Source: Actinacidiphila acididurans (GTDB lineage Bacteria > Actinomycetota > Actinomycetes > Streptomycetales > Streptomycetaceae). Taken from it: DNA of 64,000 bases. This document shows, piece after piece, positions 52,023 to 61,093 of the stretch. Where the stretch lies: assembly GCF_016918855.1 (NCBI RefSeq), contig NZ_JADKYB010000002.1:248001-312000 (forward strand). Reading direction: 5' to 3'. The notes beneath the pieces are model-generated. The model was not told the origin of the DNA and ran no database searches. It was given only the letters and a program-made list of their open reading frames with translations. Numbering within the stretch: the first letter of the stretch is position 1; every line of letters begins with the position of its first letter. The position numbers and the translations under genes are program-made.

Positions 52023-52043
52023 GGGGCCTTGCCGCAAGACCCC
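52023..52043 (-). promoter_or_regulatory. rifamycin-associated element (RAE) of helR
   Basis: Inverted arms GGGG and CTTGC on one side and GCAAG and CCCC on the other surround a single C; only one internal pair is mismatched. On the minus strand it reads GGGGTCTTGCGG then CAAGGCCCC, agreeing from memory with the RAE found upstream of rifamycin-inactivation and helR genes in actinomycetes. It lies 59 bp before the helR start codon, with a CACAAT-like -10 downstream. Confidence 0.85.
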
Positions 52044-52445
52044 CCGTGCGCTATATGTTGAGAGTGGCGAGGAGCGGCGATACTCCTTCGCCTTTCTTTT
52101 TTGCCTTCGCCGGCGCTCTCCACCGGCCGCGGCGGTATTGCGTCGTCGGTATTTTCCGGCTTATCCGGCCGGCCGCACCGCGGGATATCCCGCGGTCAGG
52201 CGGCGTGGGACTCGTGGGTGCCGAGAGGCGCAACGAGGGCCAGGGGGTTCCCGGGGTCGCGCGGGACGGGCGGGAAGTGCGATGACCTGGTGTGCACGCA
52301 TCGCCCGTCGTTCATCTTTTCTCCGTTCGGCCTTCGCTTTTCTGTGAGCCCCCGGGCCTCACGGACCGAGACTGTCAGCCTGCACTTGGGGATGCTTTTT
52401 CGGCCTGTGGCGGCGACACCGCCTGGGTGGAGGGGGATGGGCCCG
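52044..52445. promoter_or_regulatory. control region upstream of the Pst/WxL locus
   Basis: This 400 bp region between divergent helR and the first gene of the Pst-like series shows no gene. It contains a 20 bp perfect palindrome at 52177-52196 (ACCGCGGGAT followed by its complement) and several AT-richer patches (GTATTTTCCGGCTTATCC; GTTCATCTTTTCTCC). I looked for PhoP-type direct repeats (GTTCACC at 11 bp) and did not find a convincing set. Confidence 0.5.
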
Positions 52446-53060
52446 GTGGTCCACTCGCGATTTCTGTACGTATCATCCGATGATCTTGGCAGGTTCCTGC
52501 CAGTAACAGCGGACCGCGCCGAATCGGCGCCGGTCACGGGCTCAGCCCTGCCCGAACGGCAGCAGGCGACCCGAAGACCGGACTCCGACCGGGCGACGGC
52601 CCGACCAGCCCGGGCCGACCGGCCCGTGAGCCCGGTCGGCTGGCGCCTCATCGGCGGGAACAACCGCGAACTGGGCCGCAGTGCGGCCACGTTCGACGGC
52701 CTGGCCGCGTGCCGGGCCGCCGTCGAGCGCCTGCGCGAGGGGGTGTCCCGCGCGCACGTGGTGCTCACCATGTCCGACACCCAGGGCACCTGGACCTGGC
52801 GGCTGGAGCTCGACGGGGTCGACGTCGCCGTGTCCGGCCGCCGCTACCAGCGGCAGCGCGAGGCACAGCACAACCTCAGCCTGTTCCTGGCCGCGGTCCC
52901 GCAGGCCCAGGAGGCCGGCAGCGCCGTGGCGCACCGGCCCCGGCTGCGCGGGCTGCGCCCGTTCGGTCCCTCGGGGGAGGGCCGGAACGGGACGGCACCG
53001 GCGGCCTCCGACCCGGAGGACGGCGAACGCCGTCCTCTCGCAGCCACGAGGCGAACATGA
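52446..53060 (+). CDS. hypothetical protein coupled to pstC
   Basis: A 204-residue soluble protein with no recognised family. The middle (about 60-160) contains GWRLIGGNNRELGRSAATFDG and WTWRLELDGVDVAVSGRRYQR, reminiscent of the small YegP/DUF1508 fold, but this is weak. The ends are Arg/Pro/Ala-rich. It overlaps pstC by ATGA (53057-53060), so it is coupled to it. The start is uncertain: GTG at 52446 (VVHSRFLYVSSDD) or in-frame ATG at 52437, both after GGAGGGGG. A role with the Pst-like system, such as regulation, is inferred from coupling only. Confidence 0.7.
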   Translation: MVHSRFLYVSSDDLGRFLPVTADRAESAPVTGSALPERQQATRRPDSDRATARPARADRPVSPVGWRLIGGNNRELGRSAATFDGLAACRAAVERLREGVSRAHVVLTMSDTQGTWTWRLELDGVDVAVSGRRYQRQREAQHNLSLFLAAVPQAQEAGSAVAHRPRLRGLRPFGPSGEGRNGTAPAASDPEDGERRPLAATRRT

Positions 53061-54079
53061 GCGCGACCGCTTACGAGCCCGCACACCCGGCCGAGGACGT
53101 GGACGACGTCCCCCGGGTGCTGCGTGGCGCAGGGGAGTGGCAGGACAAGGTCTTCCGCGGGATCGCCCGGGGCAGCGGCGCCGTCGTGCTCGGCATCATG
53201 CTGCTGGTCGGCGTCTTCCTCGGCTACCGGGCGACGAAGGCCCTGCACGTGGCCAAGTGGAAGTTCCTCACCACGGCCGCCTGGGAACCGGACTCCCATC
53301 ACTTCGGCATCGCCGCGGTGCTCACCGGCACCGTGCTCATCGGCCTGGTCGCGATCCTCATCGCGGTGCCGCTGGCCATGGGCACGGCGCTGTACATCTC
53401 CGAGTACGCGCCGCGCCGCATCCGCCGCACCCTGGTCAGCCTGGTCGACCTGATGGCGGCGGTGCCCAGCGTGGTGTACGGCCTGTGGGGCGCGTTCTTC
53501 CTCCAGGGACACGTCACCGGCGTCGCCCGCTTCATCTCCGAGTACTTCGGGTGGATCCCGCTGTTCAAGGTGAGCGGCACGGACCCGCGCGATCCGCTGT
53601 CCACCAACACCGTGTACACCTCGTCCACCTTCATCGCCGGCATGGTCGTCGCCCTGATGGTCACGCCCATCGCCTGCTCCGTGATGCGCGAAGCATTCAC
53701 CCAGGCACCCGGCGGTGAACGGGAGGGCGCCTACGCGCTCGGCGCCACCAAGTGGGGCATGATCCGCACCGTCGTCCTGCCCTTCGGCCTGGGCGGCATC
53801 ATCGGCGGCACCATGCTGGGCCTGGGCCGCGCGCTCGGCGAGACCATCGCCGTCTACATGATCATCTCCCCGGTGTTCGCCATCCAGCCGCACCTGCTCC
53901 AGAACGGCGCCAACTCCGTGTCCGCACTCATCGCCCTGCGCTACGGCTCGGCGAGCAACTTCGGTACGTCGGCCCTGATGGCCGCCGGCCTCGCCCTGTT
54001 CGTCCTGACGCTGATCGTCAACTTCGTCGCCTCCTCGATCGTGGCCCGCAGCCGCTCGGGCGCCGGGACGGAGGCCTGA
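53057..54079 (+). CDS. pstC: PstC-like phosphate-type ABC permease
   Basis: The 340-residue protein has about six helices, and the EAA-like loop of PstC: GAYALGATKWGMIRTVVLPFGLGGIIGG followed by GRALGETIAVYM (given in part). It begins with a soluble N-terminal tail of 40 residues. It forms a membrane channel together with the PstA-like protein. ATG at 53057 overlaps the stop of the preceding hypothetical gene; pstA starts two bases after its stop, so these three are coupled. No ATPase (PstB) is in the window, so the energising subunit must be downstream or shared with another locus. Confidence 0.9.
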   Translation: MSATAYEPAHPAEDVDDVPRVLRGAGEWQDKVFRGIARGSGAVVLGIMLLVGVFLGYRATKALHVAKWKFLTTAAWEPDSHHFGIAAVLTGTVLIGLVAILIAVPLAMGTALYISEYAPRRIRRTLVSLVDLMAAVPSVVYGLWGAFFLQGHVTGVARFISEYFGWIPLFKVSGTDPRDPLSTNTVYTSSTFIAGMVVALMVTPIACSVMREAFTQAPGGEREGAYALGATKWGMIRTVVLPFGLGGIIGGTMLGLGRALGETIAVYMIISPVFAIQPHLLQNGANSVSALIALRYGSASNFGTSALMAAGLALFVLTLIVNFVASSIVARSRSGAGTEA

Positions 54080-54080
54080 G

Positions 54081-55385
54081 ATGAGCGACCTGATCAAGAC
54101 CGAGCCGGCCGGCACCGACGAGGAGACCGCGGTCACCTTCGTCCCGACGGCCACCGAGCAAGGCGCCCAGCCGGGACAGGGTCCCGAGGCCCGCCGCAGC
54201 GTCTCGTCCTGGCACGCCACCGACCTGCTGGCCGTGGCCGGCGCGGCGGTCGCCGCCGTCGCCCTGACCTTCCTGCTGTTCGGCTGGGTCGCGCCGTTCG
54301 ACACCCCGCTCGGCTTCGTGGTGGTGGCGTACCTGCTGTTCCTCGGCACGTACACGGTGCTGGTGTCCTTCGACGAGAACGGCGCCGCGGTCCGCGACCG
54401 GCTGGCCGCCGTGCTCTGGCAGAGCATCGCCGTCCTGCTGCTGGTCGTGCTGGTCTTCGTCATCGGCTACGCCCTGTGGCGCGGTCACCGGGCGCTGGTG
54501 CACCCGAACTTCTACACCCACGACATGTCGGTCACCGGCCCGCTCGACCCGCTCACCAAGGGCGGCGTGCTGCACGCGATCATCGGCACGCTGGAGCAGA
54601 TCACCATCGCCCTGGCCGTCACGGTCCCGCTGGGCCTGGCCTGCGCGGTGTTCCTCAACGAGGTGCCCGGCCGCTACGCGCGCCTGGTGCGGACCATCGT
54701 CGAGGCGATGACCGCCCTGCCCTCGATCGTGGCCGGCCTGTTCATCTACGCCACGCTGATCCTCTCCCTGGGCATGGACAAGTCGGGCCTCGCGGCCGGC
54801 ATGGCGCTGAGCCTGATGATGCTGCCGATCATCATCCGGGCCTCCGACGTGGTCATCCGCCTGGTGCCCGGTTCGCTGCGCGAGGCCTCGTACGCGCTCG
54901 GCGCCAGCCAGTGGCGCACGGTGCTCACGGTGGTCCTGCCCACCGCGCGGTCCGGCCTGACCACCGCGGTCATCCTCGGCACCGCCCGCGGCATCGGCGA
55001 GACCTCGCCCGTCCTGCTCACCGCCGGCTTCACCGCGAACCTCAACGGGAACCCCCTCAAGGGGCCGCAGGTCTCGCTGCCGCTGGAGACGTTCGAGCTG
55101 GTCAGCTCCCCGCAGCCCAACATGATCGCCCGCGGGTTCGGCTCCGCCGGCCTGCTCATGGGCCTGGTGCTCTTCCTCTTCATCGTGGCCCGCATCATCG
55201 GCGGCCGCGCCCCGGGGGAGTTGAGCCGCTCCCAGCAACGGCGGCGCCTTGCGGCGTCACGCCGCCGTGATGCGGAACGCCTCCGGGGAGGCGGTGTCCC
55301 TCCAGGGGCGCGGGGAACTGCGCGCTCAGCCCACCACCGGACCGGAGGTCCGGATCCGGCCGTAACCACCCCTTCGGGTCGGTGA
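54081..55385 (+). CDS. pstA: PstA-like phosphate-type ABC permease with extra N-terminal membrane segments
   Basis: The 434-residue protein is longer than usual PstA (about 300). Residues 40-110 include two extra hydrophobic segments (LLAVAGAAVAAVALTFLLF and LGFVVVAYLLFLGTYTVLV); then come the six PstA helices with the EAA loop SYALGASQWRTVLTVVLPTA and GIGETSPVLL. The last 35 or so residues (from about 395) translate an intergenic repeat at 55304-55332, so the gene end has been extended by it. ATG at 54081 follows GGAGG. The pair with PstC would form a permease for phosphate or a related oxyanion or ligand. Confidence 0.88.
   Translation: MSDLIKTEPAGTDEETAVTFVPTATEQGAQPGQGPEARRSVSSWHATDLLAVAGAAVAAVALTFLLFGWVAPFDTPLGFVVVAYLLFLGTYTVLVSFDENGAAVRDRLAAVLWQSIAVLLLVVLVFVIGYALWRGHRALVHPNFYTHDMSVTGPLDPLTKGGVLHAIIGTLEQITIALAVTVPLGLACAVFLNEVPGRYARLVRTIVEAMTALPSIVAGLFIYATLILSLGMDKSGLAAGMALSLMMLPIIIRASDVVIRLVPGSLREASYALGASQWRTVLTVVLPTARSGLTTAVILGTARGIGETSPVLLTAGFTANLNGNPLKGPQVSLPLETFELVSSPQPNMIARGFGSAGLLMGLVLFLFIVARIIGGRAPGELSRSQQRRRLAASRRRDAERLRGGGVPPGARGTARSAHHRTGGPDPAVTTPSGR
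55304..55332 (+). repeat. GGGGCGCGGGGAACTG repeat inside the pstA 3' end
   Basis: The core AGGGGCGCGGGGAACTGCGC matches the copies at 638 and 22141. It lies inside the pstA reading frame, 53 bp before its stop. Confidence 0.8.
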
Positions 55386-55489
55386 CGACGTGCACCCTCG
55401 TCCGAGCTGAGCGCCCACTGCCTTGCGCCCTGAAGGGGCGCCGGAGAACCGGCCCGTATCACTGCAAGCCCAACCCAGGAGCACCCGCC

Positions 55490-57274
55490 ATGCCCGGAGT
55501 ACGTCCGGCACGCCCCCGTCGAAAAAGACTTCTTACCGTGCTGGCCATGATGGCCGCGCTGCTGTGCACCGCGCTGCCGCTGGCGAGCAACGCCGCCGCG
55601 GCGACCTACGTGCCGATCTCCGGCGCCGGTTCGACCTGGAGCGCGGTGGCGATCCAGGCGTGGGAGGCCAACGTCAAGCAGTACGGGATGACGGTCAACT
55701 ACCAGGCCACCGGGTCGTCCGACGGCCGGAACCAGTTCCGTAACGGCACCGTGGACTTCGCCTCGTCGGAGATCCCGTACGGCGTCGAGGACTCCGGCGT
55801 GATCGACCCGCCGCCGTCCCGGCACTACGCGTACATGCCGATCGTGGCCGGCGGCACCTCGTTCATGTACAACCTGACGATCGGCGGGCGCCGGGTCACC
55901 AACCTGCGGCTGTCCGGCGACACCCTGGTGAAGATCTTCACCGGGAGCATCAAGCTCTGGAACGACCCGGCGATCAAGGCCGACAACCCGGCGCTGGCCG
56001 CCGCGCTGCCCGCGCGCCGGGTGGTCCCGGTGGTCCGCTCCGACGGCTCGGGCACCACCGCGCAGTTCACCACCTGGATGAGCAAGCGGTACCAGTCGAT
56101 GTGGGACGCCTACTGCGCGAAGGCCGGCCGGCAGACGCCGTGCGGCACCACCTCGACGTACCCGACCATCCCGGGCAGCGGCTTCGTCTCGCAGTCCGGC
56201 TCCAACGGCGTGTCCGGGTACGTGGCCCAGGCAGGCAACGTCGGCACGATCACCTACGTCGAGTACGCGTACGCCAAGTACACCACCGGCTTCCCGGTGG
56301 CCAAGATCCTCAACTCGGCCGGCTACTACACCGAGCCGACCGCGCAGAACGTCGCGGTGGGGCTGCTGAAGGCGCGGATCAACGAGGACGCGTCGTCGCC
56401 GAGTTACCTGACCCAGATCCTCGACGACGTCTACACCGACCCGGACCCGCGCACGTATCCGCTGTCCAGCTACAGCTACTTCATCCTGCCCACCAAGCTC
56501 GAGTCGAACTTCAACGACCAGAAGGGCAAGACGCTCGGCGCGTTCGCGTACTACTTCCTGTGCCAGGGCCAGCAGCACGTGGACGACCTGGGGTACTCCC
56601 CGCTGCCGATCAACCTGGTGCAGGCCGGCCTCAACCAGGTCCGCAAGGTGCCGGGCGTCGACGTGCAGAGCATCGACATCAAGACCTGCCACAACCCGAC
56701 GTTCTCCACCAACGGCACCAACACCCTGGCCCAGACCGCGCCCTTCCCCGCGTCCTGCGATAAGCAGGGCGCCACGCAGTGCTCGACCGGGACCGGCGGC
56801 AGCAAGACGTCGACCGTGGTCCCCGGCGGTTCCGGTGGATCGGGCGGCGCGTCCGGCGGCACCGCGGGCGGTACGGGCACGGCAGGCGGCACCGGCGGCG
56901 GCTCGGGCACGACGGGCGGCTCCGGCGGCGGAGGCGGCAGCGGCACCAGCGGCGGTTCGGCGGCCGGCGGCGGCGCCGGCGGCGGCAGCGCGTCCGGGGG
57001 CACGGCGGCGGCCGGCGGCGCCGGCGGCGGCTCCACCGCCGGGCCCACCAGCCACGTCGACCCCGACACCGGCCAGGTCGTCCAGGACGGCACCGGCGCC
57101 TCCGGCGGTGGTGGTACGGACGGCGGCGGCGCCTTCCCGGTGCCGGTCAGCACCGCCAGCGGCATCAGCAGCGGCACCCAGCACGCCCTGATGGCACTGG
57201 CCGCGGTCCTGCTGGTGGTCGTCACGCTCGGGCCCCCGCTGCTGACCAGCCGGCTGAAGCGGAGGAAGCAGTGA
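55490..57274 (+). CDS. membrane-anchored PstS-like binding protein
   Basis: The 594-residue precursor has a signal peptide (to about 38), a PstS-fold domain (40-440) with ISGAGSTW and VRSDGSGTTAQF, the phosphate-contact segments of PstS. The usual acidic phosphate ligand region reads FASSEIPY, with Glu where Asp is normal. Residues 445-545 are almost pure Gly/Ser/Ala/Thr, then a membrane segment (about 563-583) and basic end LKRRKQ. So it is a stalked, C-terminally anchored binding protein, not the lipoprotein form. ATG at 55490 has AGGAG eight bases upstream. The stop overlaps the next start (GTGA). Confidence 0.9.
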   Translation: MPGVRPARPRRKRLLTVLAMMAALLCTALPLASNAAAATYVPISGAGSTWSAVAIQAWEANVKQYGMTVNYQATGSSDGRNQFRNGTVDFASSEIPYGVEDSGVIDPPPSRHYAYMPIVAGGTSFMYNLTIGGRRVTNLRLSGDTLVKIFTGSIKLWNDPAIKADNPALAAALPARRVVPVVRSDGSGTTAQFTTWMSKRYQSMWDAYCAKAGRQTPCGTTSTYPTIPGSGFVSQSGSNGVSGYVAQAGNVGTITYVEYAYAKYTTGFPVAKILNSAGYYTEPTAQNVAVGLLKARINEDASSPSYLTQILDDVYTDPDPRTYPLSSYSYFILPTKLESNFNDQKGKTLGAFAYYFLCQGQQHVDDLGYSPLPINLVQAGLNQVRKVPGVDVQSIDIKTCHNPTFSTNGTNTLAQTAPFPASCDKQGATQCSTGTGGSKTSTVVPGGSGGSGGASGGTAGGTGTAGGTGGGSGTTGGSGGGGGSGTSGGSAAGGGAGGGSASGGTAAAGGAGGGSTAGPTSHVDPDTGQVVQDGTGASGGGGTDGGGAFPVPVSTASGISSGTQHALMALAAVLLVVVTLGPPLLTSRLKRRKQ

Positions 57275-59898
57275 GGCAGCCGCGCATGTCCCGCCCGATA
57301 CGCGCCCGGCGCCGTGCCGCGGCCCTGCTCGTCGCCCTGTTCGCCCTGGTCACGGCCGGGATCACGGCCGGGACGTTCGGCGCGAGCGCGGCCCCGCAGG
57401 CGGCGCCCGCCGGCGGCGAGTCGTCGGCGGTCACCGTCACCGGCCACGACGACTTCGCCGGCCTGAAGGTGACCGTCCACCAGACCCAGCACCTGGTCAA
57501 CCAGGTGGTGAAGATCTCCTGGACCGGCGGCGTACCGACCGTCTCGGACACCACCTTCGCCGCGAACTACCTGCAGATCATGCAGTGCTGGGGCGACAAG
57601 AGCCCGGATCCGGACCAGTGCCAGTTCGGCGGCTCGTCGTCGCTCGGCGCCGGGACCGGCGCCCAGGCGGCCGGCGCGTTCAGCAACACGCGGCAGCTCA
57701 ACTACGGCGGACTCGCCGACCCCGAGCAGACGACGCTGCCGCCGCCGGTCGCGCCGAGCACCAACTCGTACGTGCCCTTCCGGTCGGTGACCGGCGATGT
57801 GAGCAAGTCCGGGAACTGGAACGACTTCTACGACGGCAACACCTCCAACGAGGTGCCCTACGGGCGGACCGGGTCCAACGGCACCGGCGAGGTCTACTTC
57901 GAGATGGAGACCTCGCTGGAGGCGCCGGGCCTGGGCTGCGGCGACGTGCCGGCCGGCGCGCCGAGCACCCAGGGCCGCTCCTGCTGGCTGGTGATCGTGC
58001 CCCGCGGCACCCGGGAAGTGGACGGCAGCTCCTACCTGAGCCAGCCCAACGGCCTGCTGCGGTCCTCCCCGCTGAGCGCGTCCAACTGGAAGGAGCGGCT
58101 GGTCGTCCCGCTGCACTTCGAACCGGTCGGCAACTACTGCCCGATCGGCGCCGACGAGGTCCCCACCCTCGGCGACGAGGTGGTGGCCGAGGCGATGTAC
58201 CGCTGGCAGCCCGCGCTGTGCCAGACCGGGAAGAAGACGATCTACAGCTACGCACCGGCCACCGACGACACCTCGCGCTCCAAGCTGGCCTCCCTCGGCG
58301 ACCCCGGCCTGGTCTTCCTCAGCCGGCCGCCGGCCGCCGACCAGCAGCCGGCCGACCGGCGGCCGGTCTACGCACCGGTCACGCTGTCCGGGCTGACCTT
58401 CGGCTTCTTCATCGAGAGCCAGGCCGGCTTCAACGCCGACGACCAGCTCAAGGCCCGCAACGGCACCCGTCTGACCAGCCTGAACCTCACCCCGCGGCTG
58501 GTCGCCAAACTCCTCACCGAGTCCTATCAGGACGGCAACTCCCGGTTCGCGCCCAGCACCCAGAAGAACCCGTTCAACCTGGGCAAGGACCCGGAGTTCC
58601 TGAAGTACAACCCGGACTACAAGGGCATGGACTTCGGCGGCGCCCTCGGTGACGCCCTGGTGCCCGAGCCGCTGGCGGACGCGACCTGGCAGCTGTGGAA
58701 CTGGGTGGACAAGGACCCGGCGGCCCACGAGTTCCTGTCGGGCGTCCCGGACAACCAGGGGACGTACGGCGACCCGTCCTTCTCCGGCATGACGGTGAAC
58801 CCGAACTACAGGAACATCGCGCTGCCGGTCACCGACTACCCCAAGAGCGACCCGTTCTGCCAGCAGTTCACCGACCACCCGGACGCACCGCTGTGCGTGC
58901 AGGACAAGCACCCGTACGCCCAGGACATGCACACCGGCGCCCGGTCGGTCGCGCGCGGTGACACGCTGGCCCGCTCCACCTGGGACCCCACCAGCCTTCC
59001 GCCCGGCTACAAGAAGAACCCGCCGCAGAGCGCCGGGCAGCGCGCCATCCTGTGCATCACCGACACCGCGACCGCGGCCCGGTACGGCCTGGTCACCGCC
59101 AAACTGCAGAACGCGGCGGGCGCGTTCGTGGCGCCGACGAGCACAAGCCTGCTGGCCGGCGAGGCGGCCATGAAGCCGACCGGCGTCCCCGGCGTGCTCC
59201 AGCCCGACCCGCGGGCGACGAATCCCGCCCTCTACCCGCTGAGCCTGCTCACCTACGCCGCGACCGTGCCCGAGGCCCTGACCAAGGCCGAGGGCCAGGA
59301 TCTGGCCACGCTGCTGACGTACGCGGCCGGCACCGGGCAGCAGCCCGGCGTCGCCCCCGGCACCCTGCCCGACGGCTACGCGCCGCTGCCCAAGGCGCTG
59401 CGGGAGCAGACGCTGTCGGCGGCCGCGGCAGTGGTGTCCCGGTCCAGCGGCTCGGCGGGCGCCGGCTCCTCCGGCGGCGCGAGCGGCGGCTCCTCGGGTG
59501 GATCCACCGGCGGTTCGTCCGGCGGCGCCGGCGGATCCACCGGCGGTTCGTCCGGCGGTTCCGCGAGCAGCACCAGCGGCGGTGTCACCGGAGGCACTTC
59601 GGGCGGCTCCTCCGGCGGCGCGGCCGCCCCGGGCGGCAAGCCCGGCGCGCACGGCTCCGGCGCGAGCCCGTCGCCGAGCGGCTCCGCGAAGCCGGGCGCC
59701 ACGCCGGGCGCGCAGGCACCGGCCGCGAGTCACACGCTTCTCACCCCGCCCTGGGCGCTCGGCGCACTGCGCTACGTCCTGCTGATCGCCCTGATCCTCG
59801 GGCTGATCGCCGCCCTGGGCGGGCCCCTGCTGCCCCGTGTGGTGCCGCGGCTGTCCGCGGACCTGCGGACCTGGCTCGACCACCGGGGCAAGCCGTGA
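57271..59898 (+). CDS. large anchored secreted protein with PBP-like features
   Basis: An 875-residue exported protein: basic N terminus and signal segment (to about 40), a long extracellular region with cysteines (CWGDKSPDPDQC, CGD, SC, YC, LCQ), then a Gly/Ser stalk (about 730-800) and membrane segment (about 828-850). Segments such as SGLTFGFFIESQAGF and TPRLVAKLLTESYQDG resemble PstS-type binding proteins, but a fold call needs profile searches. The GTG at 57271 overlaps the previous stop and has GGAGG five bases upstream; ATG at 57286 is the alternative. It forms a coupled pair with the PstS-like protein and probably works with it at the surface. Confidence 0.8.
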   Translation: MRQPRMSRPIRARRRAAALLVALFALVTAGITAGTFGASAAPQAAPAGGESSAVTVTGHDDFAGLKVTVHQTQHLVNQVVKISWTGGVPTVSDTTFAANYLQIMQCWGDKSPDPDQCQFGGSSSLGAGTGAQAAGAFSNTRQLNYGGLADPEQTTLPPPVAPSTNSYVPFRSVTGDVSKSGNWNDFYDGNTSNEVPYGRTGSNGTGEVYFEMETSLEAPGLGCGDVPAGAPSTQGRSCWLVIVPRGTREVDGSSYLSQPNGLLRSSPLSASNWKERLVVPLHFEPVGNYCPIGADEVPTLGDEVVAEAMYRWQPALCQTGKKTIYSYAPATDDTSRSKLASLGDPGLVFLSRPPAADQQPADRRPVYAPVTLSGLTFGFFIESQAGFNADDQLKARNGTRLTSLNLTPRLVAKLLTESYQDGNSRFAPSTQKNPFNLGKDPEFLKYNPDYKGMDFGGALGDALVPEPLADATWQLWNWVDKDPAAHEFLSGVPDNQGTYGDPSFSGMTVNPNYRNIALPVTDYPKSDPFCQQFTDHPDAPLCVQDKHPYAQDMHTGARSVARGDTLARSTWDPTSLPPGYKKNPPQSAGQRAILCITDTATAARYGLVTAKLQNAAGAFVAPTSTSLLAGEAAMKPTGVPGVLQPDPRATNPALYPLSLLTYAATVPEALTKAEGQDLATLLTYAAGTGQQPGVAPGTLPDGYAPLPKALREQTLSAAAAVVSRSSGSAGAGSSGGASGGSSGGSTGGSSGGAGGSTGGSSGGSASSTSGGVTGGTSGGSSGGAAAPGGKPGAHGSGASPSPSGSAKPGATPGAQAPAASHTLLTPPWALGALRYVLLIALILGLIAALGGPLLPRVVPRLSADLRTWLDHRGKP

Positions 59899-60020
59899 CG
59901 CCGTACGACGAAAGGGGGTGATGCCCGAACCGCACTCTTCGACAGGTCCGTGCCAGCGAACCGTCCATCGAAACACGCCGGGCACCACCCGGCGCGAGTT
60001 TATCCGAAAGGTTAACAGCA

Positions 60021-61022
60021 GTGAACTTGAGGAAGATCATCGTGGCCGCCGTCGGCGCCGCGGGTCTGCTCACCGGCGCCGTCTGCGGTGGCGTGGCCGT
60101 CGCCGACCCGTCCGGCGCGCCCACCTACCGTCAGCTCGCGGGTGTCGGCTCCGACACCACGCAGGGCGTGATGAACGGTCTGTCCAACGTCGTCACGATC
60201 AACGGCACGAAGGTCCTCGGCTCCTACGACGCCGTGGGTTCGGCCAACATCACGACCAAGGACCCGGCCACCACCCCGGGCTGCACCATCGCCCGGCCGA
60301 ACGGCTCGGGCGCCGGCCGCACCGCGCTGTCCACCTCGCTCGCCGCGAACAACGGCTGCCTGGACTTCTCCCGGTCCTCCAGCCTCAACCTGGCGGCGGC
60401 CCAGCCCGGCCTGACCTACGTGCCGTTCGCCGTGGACGCGGTCACCTACGCGATCACCCCGACCAGCGCGGTGCCCCGCAAGCTGGGCCTGGCCGACCTG
60501 AAGGCCATCTACCACTGCGACCCGAACTACGTGGGCACCGGTCCGAACTACTCGCTCACCGTGTACCTGCCGCAGGCGGGTTCCGGCACCCGTTCCTTCT
60601 GGGAGTCCACCGTCGGCATCTCCGACGCCGACGTGGTCGCGGGCGTGTACCCGTGCATCAAGGACCACACCAAGGACGGCGCCATCGTCGAGGAGCACGA
60701 CGGCCGCGTCCTGGACGACAACTCCATCGCGCCGTTCTCCATCGCCCAGTACATCGCGCAGAGCTCGCAGACCATCGCGGACCTGCGCGGCCGGGCCATC
60801 CTCGGCACCATCGACGGCCTCTCGCCGACCGCGCTGAACAGCAACTTCGGTGTGAAGCGTGACGTCTACAACGTCATTCCGACCAGCAAGATCGCCACGG
60901 CCCCGTGGAGCACGGTCTTCGTCGGCAAGAGCTCGCTCATCTGCCAGCAGACCGACGTGATCAACACCTACGGCTTCGCCGCCAACCCGAACTGCGGCGA
61001 CACCAGCCAGCAGACTCCGTGA
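60021..61022 (+). CDS. secreted PBP-like protein, 333 residues, unanchored
   Basis: A signal peptide (IIVAAVGAAGLLTGAVCGGVAVA) precedes a PstS-like domain: LAGVGSDTTQG near 40-50, YVPFAVDAVTYAI near 135, and YLPQAGSGTRSFWEST near 190. It lacks a lipobox, stalk and anchor, so it would be released or held by partners. Cysteines occur in pairs that may form disulphides. GTG at 60021 follows AAAGG by nine bases. The 122 bp before it contains a CGCCGGG/CCCGGCG hairpin (59976-59994) that may reduce read-through or process the mRNA. The ligand is unknown. Confidence 0.82.
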   Translation: MNLRKIIVAAVGAAGLLTGAVCGGVAVADPSGAPTYRQLAGVGSDTTQGVMNGLSNVVTINGTKVLGSYDAVGSANITTKDPATTPGCTIARPNGSGAGRTALSTSLAANNGCLDFSRSSSLNLAAAQPGLTYVPFAVDAVTYAITPTSAVPRKLGLADLKAIYHCDPNYVGTGPNYSLTVYLPQAGSGTRSFWESTVGISDADVVAGVYPCIKDHTKDGAIVEEHDGRVLDDNSIAPFSIAQYIAQSSQTIADLRGRAILGTIDGLSPTALNSNFGVKRDVYNVIPTSKIATAPWSTVFVGKSSLICQQTDVINTYGFAANPNCGDTSQQTP

Positions 61023-61093
61023 GCCGTGCCGGATCCTCCGGCTGCCCAGCACCTTCCGAAGCTTTTGATCCTTCCGATAGGGAGAGCACGAAA

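Noticed and set aside
52044..52445. PhoP box upstream of the Pst-like series
   Set aside because: GTTCATC and GTTCGGC are 15 bp apart and poor matches; the required 11 bp direct-repeat spacing is absent.
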